NCBI GenBank assembly: GCA_032158295.1
Contig: CM063248.1
Coordinates: forward strand, 21,787,273-21,851,272
Source: Pycnopodia helianthoides
Lineage: Eukaryota > Echinodermata > Asteroidea > Forcipulatida > Asteriidae
Direction of reading: 5' to 3'
DNA: 64,000 bases
Below the pieces are notes generated by a model, which worked only from the letters and a program-made list of their open reading frames with translations, was not told where the DNA came from and searched no databases. Of this stretch, positions 45,801 through 57,800 are shown piece by piece (within the stretch, counting starts at the first letter, position 1; every line of letters starts with the position of its first letter). A program made the translations under genes and the position numbers.

Positions 45801-48800
45801 GTAGTGTATAAGGTGGGCTGTAGTGATGTAATTTATTTTGTTTTATAATTGTTAGGCTCTTTCTTGCAGACCTTTAATAAAAAAAAAATTATTTGATTAT
45901 TTTAGCATTTTTCCTGTTTTTTCCTAATACCCCCCCCCTGCACAAAAGAAAATTAATGAATACACATGAAAAACAGGATTCCTCACAAAAAGTTGAGAAT
46001 CCATTTCAGTAGAAAATAATATGTTCAGCTTGTTTGACAGTGTACACAGCTCAAAGTTTGTAGTGTATTTATCTACTTTCTGCCTTTTTAATGTGAAAGT
46101 TTTAGAACCCTGGCGAGAACCACTGGCCAATATACTGGCCCAGAGTGCATTGTACTCCTGTCTCAATCAATTAGTTATATAGTTATATTATTAATTTATA
46201 ATCAGTTTTTGTTTATATTACTTGTATTCCCAAAAATCAAGAACAAAAAGTTATTCACACCAATGTTTATATTATTGTTATGTTAAAGTGTAATTATTTA
46301 CAAGTTAATTCACTTTAAAAGCATTAAATGTTCATTTTGAATGAGGCTTTTGTGACAACAGTGGTTAAAAGTGATTGAATGCAATGTAAATGATGGGTTA
46401 TCCAAAACAAAAATGAACTTAACAAAACAAAAACAATGTGCAGCAGCCAGCTGGCTATTGAGATAATTTGGAAATCAGATGTTTAAAAAATCCCCCATGT
46501 ACAGAAGAAAACTATGGGTCATCAGGTTTAAACTGTGACTGAAATGCTTACGTTTAATCTTGTAAGTATTTGCTAGTTTAATAGTTTTTATTGAAGTAAT
46601 TGTATTCACATATCTACAGCCATAGAGACCACAAACCTATTCTTTTATCTTCTATCTATGCACATCTTTCATCAAAATGAATGTTCCTTGCCTTTGTACA
46701 CATAGCATCCTAGTATATAGTCAGCCTGCTGCAGCAGCTGTTCTTGATAATACACTCTGAATGACCAAACCAGTCATTTCCTTCCTGAATTAATAACTTG
46801 AGAATTCCACTTCACTGTATGACAAAAATACATGGACTTGACTGGGTAAAATCTGAAAAATAAATCCACTTGTTTTCGAGTAATTATAGTGATACATGAA
46901 CAGCTGATACTTGTTTATCTCTTGGTCCCTGTGAACTAGGGATGTTTGCATAGCTTTTAATCCCTATTCAGATAATGGAACCTCCCATTGTCCCTCACAA
47001 CTGTAACCAGGCACGCCACTATGGACAGCTCTGACCTTTGATCAGTCACTGCTTTTATGCAAATGAGTATTCAAAAACCTCAAGCTGTGATTGGATAAGG
47101 GTAATAATTGGCAAGTTGACTTGTTGAATGAATGGTCCTTGGGTCAGTGTCAAACTGAGTGTTGAATGATAATGATGATAGCCCAAGGGATTGGGGGCGA
47201 GTATACTCATTAGCATAAAGGTCAATACTTCATTGATAAGTGTGCTTGGCTTACTACACACACATGCTACACACACCCACAGGTACATCTGTTGCCTCAT
47301 AACCGTTAGGGTTTAAACCTGCCTATACTCTGTACTCAAATACAGGTGTAGTATGGGGTATTCATCTGGAACAATTGTTTTAAGGACCTGAAAGACTTCT
47401 TAGTTCAGAATAAAACTAAATTTTGAGATTCATCAGAATCAGAATTTTAATTGACTTAAAATGGCTGATGTTTCAAAGAAGAAGACCAAACCTAGACGGC
47501 GGGTAAGCTCATTAAACGAAATACTTTGCCATGAATGAATTTATCTTATTAGTATGCATTCACCATCTATTTATCATAAACTGTTGCAGCAGGTGTACTT
47601 CCTTCATATATAATCATGAGTATTGGGCACAATGGCGAAATAAATTCATTAATTGCTTTTCAATCTGGGGGAAAAAAGGCTTTATATTTTACTATTTGGT
47701 GATAAAAAGTATTGAAGTATTGAAATTATGGAGGTAGCTATAGAAATGGTATGTGATAAAAAATAACTATCACTCAGGTAATAAACCACAGGGAAACGGA
47801 ATGGGTAAAATTGAAAAACAGTTTTTGGTTGAACAAAGAAAATTAACTATGGAACAGGAATTGAAATTGCGAACTCCGGATTAACCTGTCAGTGCTCTAC
47901 CAACTGAGCTACCTAGCCCTAATGTTGGGGGGGGGGGGTCTTGCTATTTTGTCAACTCAATATATTTGTTTCGTGGGATTAACCTGTCAGTGCTCTACCA
48001 ACTGAGCTACCTAGCCCTAATGTTGGGGGGGGGGGGTCTTGCTATTTTGTCAACTCAATATATTTGTTTCGTGGTGTCAATTAGAATCCATTCAACCTGT
48101 GACTGCCAATGATATAGGCCATGTTCAGACAGCATACTAAAGTTAGACCCGAACCGGTTTACTTTACAAGCAGCGGTGGGGGGGGGGGGGGTGTTCGTAA
48201 AAATAAAACTACCTTGCATTCAGACAACTCAAAGATAAACCCGATATGTTTATCTTAATAGGTTTTAAGAGGTCAAATAACACTGTGACCCGACACAACA
48301 ACATCCGCTACATAACATAAAACCCTGCATTTACAAGCCTGTACAAAGAGGCGTGCTTTCACAATTTATGGCATGTTACGCAACGCGTCCTGGGTCACCG
48401 GTTACCGGTGAGGACTTAAAACAGGATGTGGTTAACATTATTCTGTCCACACACCATGCTAAAAGATAAACCCGAAGTGGTTTAGCGTTAAACCACCCTC
48501 CCGGTCGTCATTTTCGTTTAAGTTTTAAGAGCGTTCAGACACACAAAGTTAAACTTGAATGAGTTAAAACTGCCTTAAAACTGACTTAAGTATTGTGTCT
48601 GAATGACTTCATAGCCAGGGATCACACCCAAGTTTACAACCTGGGAAGCAGCAGCGAGAGAAATCACCTTAACTAGTCAAAGTTTTGTGTTTTTCCTTCC
48701 ACTATATATTATAATCAGGTTTCATTATATTTTTATCATAACCCCCAACTTACGTCCAATCTCAGATCCACAATGTATTGAATAGTCAATTATTTACTGG

Positions 48801-51800
48801 ATGACAGTAGATAGCCTAATTATTATGATCATAACCCTGTGGTAGGTTTATGATAATCCCATGGCTAGGACATGTATAGAGCTGAGTATGGAATACAGTA
48901 AGTATGTACTCTCCTCAGCCAATTTCATAGAAAGTTTCACTTTGATTATGACTTTTTTAACTCACAAAAGTATAGGGGAAATTTATGAACTTTCCTCCTT
49001 TTCTTAATAAAGGTTGAAATCCGAGATAGTGAGATAACTCGCCTGTCTCGTCAGCTAGAGGGAGGACGGCCTTTTGATGTGGTCTCAACAGAAGCCAAAA
49101 ATAGGAGTAATGAAAGGCTAATCTCACATCTTAATGTCCAGGTTTGTTTTACTATCAGCTTTTAAGATTTCAAAATCATGGGATAGTGATGTTTAACAGC
49201 ACTATACTGGTTATTGACAGGGTGTTCCAGTAAATTCACCATACAAACAACCTGTGAAAAATTCAATATCAACTTGAATTCATTTAGAAAATGTTGAATT
49301 CATTTGAAATTCACACGAGTAGAGCTCATTCCTGATAAAAAAAAGAAACTACAAACAATTAATTCTTCATTAGCTCCTTTTAATTTACAATCTCATTATT
49401 TCCCTGCAACTTACCTTCATTTCTGTTCTGTGGCATTATTCCACTACCTGGTGCTGCTAGGAGTCCAACAGTTGCAGGCAATGTTACTCGGCTTTTAACT
49501 GTACATGTGTACCCATAAACTTGCACGTCCACGTACCTAGACAAAATGGAAGGCCGATGTGCACATGTCAATGTCATCTTAAGGTAGATAAAATATAATA
49601 TTTATATGCTGTGGTCTTGTATGTACAATGTATTTTTAGATAATTGGCTGGACTTAAGCTGTTCAAGTTCTGATTCATCCAATGCATTTAAAAGTTCTTT
49701 CCCTTCCCTTCCCTTCCCTAACCCCCACTGTGTTTTTATATGGGACAAGTTTCCCAAAAGTAAAGCCTTAAGTAAAGTTGTTTAGAGTTTTTCTTTTGCC
49801 CCTATATGTTGCATGCCACATTAGTGCCCTTTTAGTAGATGTGAAAACACAGTATGGTTATGTGAAAGGCCTACTTGAAAATTTGTATGATTTGAATGAT
49901 TTTGTTTTATGAACAAGCAACGTTTTTGAAAATATTGAGAACTTAGCTTCAAATGGATTACTTTCCACAGCTGCTTTTGTAATTGATGAATGTGCTTGTC
50001 TTCAATATTGACCCATTATTGATTTCACAACTATAAAATCAATCAGATAGTCAAAGCCTTTGATTTTGACATTTCCAGATTGACTATTTACAACAAGCTA
50101 ATCGTGATGCTGAAAGGCGTCTACGCGAGTCCACCATTTCACAAGACAATGCTAGCCAGAAGGTCATTGAGCTCACTGAGAAGAATGAAGAGCTAGCTAA
50201 TGAATTGCGAAATGTTGACCGCCTCGCCCATAAGCTACAAGCAGACAAGAACAATGTGATATGGGCAGCTGATAAGGATGTGACAGATGCAAAGGTAGAA
50301 CTACAGGAAACATCAAGAGAAGTAGCATCTTTAGATCTTGAGTTGGAACAACTCAGACAGGTAAAATACATAAATAAGGAGACTGCCATTTAATGCCTAA
50401 ATGCACCACTTACATATTGACATTTATGAAGATGGAAAACAGTCTAATCAAAAAGATTTTAACAATGTAACCCAAACATTTCAGAGGTAAGTTTTCTACC
50501 ACAAAGTGATCTGTAAATGGTAAATACAGTTTTTCTTTCCAAATTACAGCAGTTTTTATAAAATAATATTTAACCGGAGTGGGATAAAGTAAAAGGCAAC
50601 TTTTTTCTAGCCATGAATAATTTGTTGTGTCAATGAAACTCAGTTTGGACACCCATATATTGAAGACTTCTTATTGACATTTACAGATTTTAATGGCTCG
50701 TTTTTTTACAATCGTGTTTTTCAAGTCCAATCAAACATTGACGATCCGTATGTAACAGCCGATCATCGACTGCACCTTGTCGAACAGACGGCATCCTGGA
50801 GATAGATAAAAGGCCTGACAATGCAGTATAATACGTCTTTATAAAATCTTGGCTGGTATATAAAAGGAAGAGTCCTTTGATAAAGACATAAGGCTCAAAT
50901 CAATCTAAAGAGGTAATCTGTTCATTGTTTGAAGTGTCTTTTGACTGGGGCCACCAAACAATGACCACAGGGACTCTGCAAAACTGTTGCCTGTGTATGC
51001 GCAATTCGCTATGTCCTATCACATTTGGCCTGTTGACTACCCACTGCTGACACGCACAAAAACTGGAACACCAGCTTATAATGTTTATGTAAAGGCTGCT
51101 CTGTGTTGCGTAAGAGGTTTGCATGTTATTGCATCCTCCGAAGCGAACTGGTTAAACCTTTGGTTTTTTGTTCTTTTTAAATAATATATCAAGGGTTCGT
51201 TTCTCAGTAACAACTAAAAATGTATTCTTTGACATATGTTCTTTAGGAGAACAAGAATTTGATTGCAGACGTTGAGCAATCAAATCTTGAGCTGTCCTTA
51301 CAAAACCAGGAGACGGGGAGGTTACAAGACTTACTGATTCGTGTCCAAGATGACAAGCGATGGCTAAGTGAAAAAATCAGCAAGCTCACTTCAAATGGTT
51401 GGTGCATAATTTCAAAAAGCAGCTCAAAGGCAATTTCTTACTAATATTGTCTTTGACAAAACTTGAACAAAAGAGACACATTAGTAGAAACTGTAAAAGA
51501 TGATGTCACCTAAACTCAAGGTTTACATTAAAAAAAATACTTGAGACACATGTACAAAAATGCAGACATCTATATCTGCCAAGAAATTAGAAATGTACTT
51601 TAAAGAAGGTTAATCATTCAAAAAGAAAACCAGAGTGTTAAGTACATGTGTTTGTATGTTTAAACCTCAACAGAAAGAGAACTTGTCCTGGAGCTTGAAC
51701 GAATCCGAAACAAAGCAGGAGGTAAGACCAAAACAAAGTCTCCTTCTAAGATGGACACCTACCTCAAGACCCTGGAGGAGGAAAGAGATTACTACAAGGG

Positions 51801-54800
51801 AGAAGCAGATGTTCTCAATAAGGTGCTGAAGAGTCAGAACTTGTCACGGTCAGTGTCTAGAGACCTTAGTCCAAAAAGGTCAAGCCGGGCAGCTAGCCCA
51901 TCAAGGACTCCAAGCAAGTTGGATAAGAAGGTATGAATACACAATAGTAAAATAATAGTCGCTTCTTATATAGCGCTCATATCTGTCACTCAGTGACGCT
52001 CAAGGCGCTTCAACAGTCAGTATTTTCCTACAAGGTATATATGTGGAGCTACTTTTTGAAGTTTGAGACCTATTCCTTTACATAGCACAATGTAATGGTT
52101 TACAAGGTGCAGTGGCGCAATAAGCTGCCAATCAAACCAGGAACACCAGGGCGAACCCCTTCTCTTTTCGATAAGTGCACTGGGTTCTTTTACGTGCATA
52201 ACACAACACACGGGACCAAAGGCTTTACGTCCCATCCGAAGGACGCAGCAATAATGGTTAAATGTCTTGCTTAAGGACACAAGTGTCACGACTGGGACTC
52301 TAACCCACACTCTGCTGAACAGAAACACCAGAGCTTGAGTCCAGTGCTCTTATCCGTTCGGCCACGACACGCCACACGTTCTCAACATGTGTCCACTTTT
52401 ATCATTGTTTGTTTTGCTTGTGTCCTGTTTTTTCATTAAATTGTGACAAATTTGTTTCAATTTTGGGTTTGATTTTTGTGGATATAATGGTATGTAAACC
52501 AATTGTTGATTTAATTTCATTTTGGTGGAGTTGGTTACTTAGTAACCAGACATTGCCTTAACACTTTTTGTATCCTATTTGTCCATATAGTCTTCTACCC
52601 ACTATGAGGCCATAATGCGAGTTCTTGAAGATGAGAAGAATTACTACAAGAAGGAATATGAGATGCTAAGAGCTCGTTCATCCATAAGCCCCAAGAAAAC
52701 CACAGTGTCTCCACCTACAAGAGACAGGGTATGCTGCTTTTAATTCAAGTTCTTTACTGTACAACCTCATGAAAAGGAATTTGGTTCTTGTATGAAGTTT
52801 GTCATTTACAGTTTCAAACCCTAGTTTGAAACCGTTCTTGCTTTCTTTTGATTTGAGTCATAGTTAGACACAAACACAAAGTTCAAGAAATTTAACTGTC
52901 AGTTTGTAATCAGAACCAAACAAACCAAATACAAGTGTATTGAATCGTCAGTTCCATCACTAACTCTGACCTGCTCAATATTTTCTATGTATGAAGACGG
53001 TTGCTGAGGAAACTGAGATAATCAAACTGAGAAGGGAAAGGGATGAACTGCAGTCGCTCCTTGATAAATTTGAGAGACATCTTGCAGAGGTACGTATCCC
53101 AAAACATTCCACAAGTTAAAACTGATAGTATGTACATTCATTTTAGTGATCCTAGAGACTCTGACAACACTGACCCTCTAACTTTCGTTTCATTTAATTG
53201 TTAACAGTTATAATTGAGTAAAAACAGATATTTTATTTTATTTTAATTCTTTGGACAATACAATATACAAGCAGAGGCCGTCCAGGGAAAGGCAAAAGTA
53301 AAAAAACTGTCATCAAAAAAGATGTGCCCTCCCAGACCTTGCTCATTAAGAATAACAATTCATAATGTACACAAATCTATTCTACTTTTAAAAATCTTAC
53401 TAACAATATTCATTTCATAGCAGACGTTATTTATAGCACAAAGCGCCCAATCCAAGGCAACTTCCCTTTAAATAGGTCAACTGATACGTCCGACGCGTGT
53501 TTAGTATGTATAGGATTGACTCAGTGCTTGACTGAGTTTGAAAATTCTCAGGTTGAAAACACTTAATTCACAACTCGCTTCCACCTTGTTTATTACAGAT
53601 TCAAGCCAATGTTAAAGTCTTAACAAGTGAGAGAGACAAGACCAATATTCTTTATGAGCAGGTAATACCTACATTTACAACTCATGTGAGCATAGGTTGA
53701 AGGTCAAATCAAAAATAATAATGGATTTCCAATGAAAAAACAACTTTGTGTTGAAAAAAGGAATTTCCAATTCTATTTGCTTTAACCACATTATACTTGC
53801 ATTAAATGAATGATACAGATTTGTCCATGATCGTTTTTCAGGCAAATGGTGAACTACAGAGACTCAGACGAGAGCTTGTCAAGTCTCCAAAGTCGTCACG
53901 TGCCTCAGTAGTAGCTCAGTCCATTCTGCAGCGAGTAGAACTAGAGAGGGACGAGGCACTAGCTGATCTTAGACGAATGGTCACGGAAAGGGACAGTCTG
54001 AGAGAAAGGTTAAAGGTCAGTTATTTAAAATTATTCCTTCGGATACATTTTTGTTGTTGTGGGATTTTAAATTTTCTTTACAAATTATAAGGATTGTTCT
54101 TTAAGGTTTGCTTTCATGTTTTAGTTTGTGTTTTGTTTGCATTTAGATTTCTACTGATGGCCATCTTGGTGAAAAGGCTCGACTTGAGCAGAAAGTTGAA
54201 GACCTTCAAAGAGCTGCTGAGAATGTAAGCAAACCATCATCACTTGAATATCTTCTGTTGTGCATATTATTTAATTTCTTAGTGGATGACTATGTATGTA
54301 TAGATATTAAAGCAGTGCTTCCATATCAGTCACAACATGATAAACACAAGCCTGTAATGCACACCATTCACAGCCCATCGTGTTTTTCTCCCATACAGGC
54401 TGAGCAAGAATGTAGCAGTCTTCAATCTCGTGTTATGTCCTTCCAGGCTATGATCTCTACTTTGGAGGAGCAGGTTCGATCTCAAACACTGCGGATTGAA
54501 GAGGCTTATGAGGAGTCATCACAACACAAAGCAACATCCACACAAATGAGGTTAAAAACTAGACCGATCATTTACATTGTAAACAGCAGCTGTTAGGGAG
54601 TCCATTAGTGTTTAACTGTCATCAAAGATGTGTAAATCCAAATACGGTACTGACCTAGGATAAACAATTGGGAAACCCTGACCTGGTTGGCGAGTTCATG
54701 TTTTGTATTTATCATTCACAGGCTGTTGGCTGAACAAGCAGAAACCTCACTTGATGATTATCAAAGGCGGTTAACCCAACGGTCAGGTGAATTACAGGCA

Positions 54801-57800
54801 GCTGAAGAAAGAAGCACAAGACTTGAAGAACGCATCAGTAAGACTCTTTTCTTTCCTCTGATTGCAACGTATTGCAGTTTAGTTTGAGATAATAAAATAC
54901 TCAATTCATACTTCTGCTGGTTTAACAGTTGTACATGCTACTCCAATGAAATATCCTTAGTTTATTTTATAGAGAGTTGACAAATGTTTGTATGTAAAAA
55001 CAATTTGTAAATTTACATGAAACTGTTGACATTCAGTAATAAAATTTGTCTAAGAGGATTTTTCTATTGGTGTTTTCTGCAGCTGATTTAACAGTGACTA
55101 GCAGCAGTCTGAGGGATGAGGTGCGGCATCTTCGTGGGACAGTGAGCTCACTTGACAGGGAGAAGGATACACTGCAGAATGTTGTAGATGAAAAGACAGA
55201 AAAGATTGCTGGGTTGGAACATGAGGTAGTCGGCAGAGGGAGAAGTCTAAGTGATACCCGAGCAACTGTGGAAGATCTACAGGAAAGACTTGAGTAAGTC
55301 CTCACTTTGTTTTTATGTAGATGTATTTAGATGTCATTTCAAGCAATAAAAGGTATAAAGGATACAGAAAATAATGACAAAGCCAATGAATTGTATAAAA
55401 AAAATCCAAGTCACTCTATGAAGAGTAATCCTTGTAGACCATGTATTCTGTGACATTACATGTTTACAAAAGAGCCACTAGCGTGGACTTCCTGCAGGCA
55501 TGATTGGCACTGTAGATGTTTATCAACTTTTGATATGAAGAAAGGGTGCACATCTCGAAACTTGTGCAGCTTTTATTTTTTAACTGTTGGATTTATGAGG
55601 TAATTATTATACAAATGTAAAATTTCCCATGTGATCACTGTAGTATTGGCCTACTGGGAAACGCCCTGGAATTGAGAGTTGCTCTTTTTGTAAACAAGGT
55701 TACATGAACTAGAGATCACAATCCCTAGTTGAACATTGTGATGAAAAGAGAATGCACCTTACAGGCATCACATAAATTTTGAATTTTCTTAACAAAGAAT
55801 TTGATTTTATCATTGTTGATTTGTCATGAGATTTTTTGTTGGCAGCAAAAACTTGACACACAAATTTAATTACAGACTAGCAAACGATGAGCTTGGCAGT
55901 AAAGACAGGGAGGTACGAAGTCTACGTCGACAGCTTGACTCCTCAAGAGATGAGTTGACTGAGACAGTAAGAGGCCGAGATGCAACGATGAGAGAGAACA
56001 GAAGGATACAAGAGGACCTTGCAACAATGACAAGGGAAAACCAGGTACCGTAGATGAAACAGAGAGACTGTATGTTTAATTTATTTCTAAGTCTTTGGAC
56101 TAAAAAAATTTAACAAATCTTAAAATGGGAGATTAATTATTTCAGTTTCTTATTTATCAACTCTGATAAGAATTATACAAAATACATCTAATTATATCAT
56201 CACCTTTTTAAACAGACGATCAATCATGAGCTTGAGGAGGCGATAGAAGAAAGAGAAAATCTGAAGGAACAGATACAGGAGTACATAGCAGAGGTTGCTC
56301 GCATTGAGGACCTGTTAGCTGCAAAGGTATTACAGATTTATTGGCAACAGTGAATAAGTTTTTAAATACTCCCAAACATTTGTCGTGAATGCTGTAATGA
56401 ATAACATAGTCACAACCATTATCAGTGACTATAAAGTAATTTCTCATCTTGGCCAATGGGAGCGGCCAATGGGAGCTGCCAAATTGAGTCTCTTTTTACC
56501 CAATCCAAGCAATGCTAAAAGTAATAATGGCAAAAGAAATTCAGCCAAAACGTGTGTTATTTTTACAGATTCCCAATGCCTCTATGCACATACTAGAATT
56601 TATTTAAAAATCAACACACTTTGAACACTCATGTTTTAAAAAATAAAGAGTTTTGGCTTTTATCTTCCAGGAGCGTGAAAATAGAGATCTTCTAGAAAAC
56701 TATCGTTCAGCCACAACTGAAGCACAGCGCTGGGAGACAGAAGCCTCTCAGAGATCAGGAGAGTCATCTACAGTTAAGATAGAATTAATGACTAGAGACT
56801 CAGAGATGAAGAGACTGCGAGAGAAATTACTCCTATTAGAAAGGGATGTCCAACAGGTAGTGTACAATGTTGAAATGAATCTGACAATTTTATGTTGATT
56901 TACTAAAAGGTTGTTGAACTGTAATAATTGGAAAAGAGAGAAATTACTCCCATTAGAAAGGGATGTCCAACAGGTAGTGTACAATGTTGAAATAAATCTG
57001 ACAATTTTATGTTGACTTACTAAAAGGTTGTTGAACTGTAATATTTGGAAAAGCATGATGAGTCATTGATAATTCTTGAAATTTGAAGTGCCTTAAAATA
57101 TAAATTTGTCAATAATAGTTTTTGTATCTTTCTTAGCATGTATCGACAGAGCAGGCGTATGAGCTACAAGTATCAAGTCTGACAAGATCTCTTGCTAACA
57201 TGGAAGAGAGTATACGACAGCTACAGGATGAGAAGAAATCCCTGGTGCAAGATCTTACTGCTGTCAGAGATCTCTGTGTCAAGTTAGAGAATACTAAGGA
57301 AGTTATGTCACGTCAGCTGACAACCAGAAATATAGACACTGAACAGGTACTCTCAATCTAATGATAAGCTTCATAATCAACCTATCTATTGATCTATTCA
57401 AGTCAGTGTAATTTCTAAACATACAAAATATGTAAATGGAAATTAACCATTTTAATGCACCCTTAAAAATCGAGACATATTTTTGTCTGACATTCTAAAT
57501 TTATTTATTTTCCTACATCAGCTTGAGTCAACAGTCGATGACCAACGACGTGAGATTGAGATGCTGCGTAACCAGGTTGTTACAGAGAGAGCATCAGTGC
57601 GGAACTTGGAAACTCTCCTGTCCAACAACCGTGAAAAGGAGTTCCAAGCCCAGTTGGATAGTCAAGAGCAAAGATCAGAGATTCAACTTGTTAAAGACAG
57701 ATTGGCTTTAGCAGACAGCAAAGTGTAAGTTTAATATGCTGAAGTTTAATAGATTTATCTCCTAAAAGAGTCTTACATTTTGTATATTGTCATGTAAATT

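Noticed and set aside
52300..52378. tRNA-Leu gene on the minus strand
   Set aside because: It is followed by a long conserved repeat body and has mismatched stems; called as part of a SINE.
56936..57052. An extra CEP135 exon
   Set aside because: It is the duplicate of an exon end without its own acceptor, and reading through from exon 18 meets a TGA before it.
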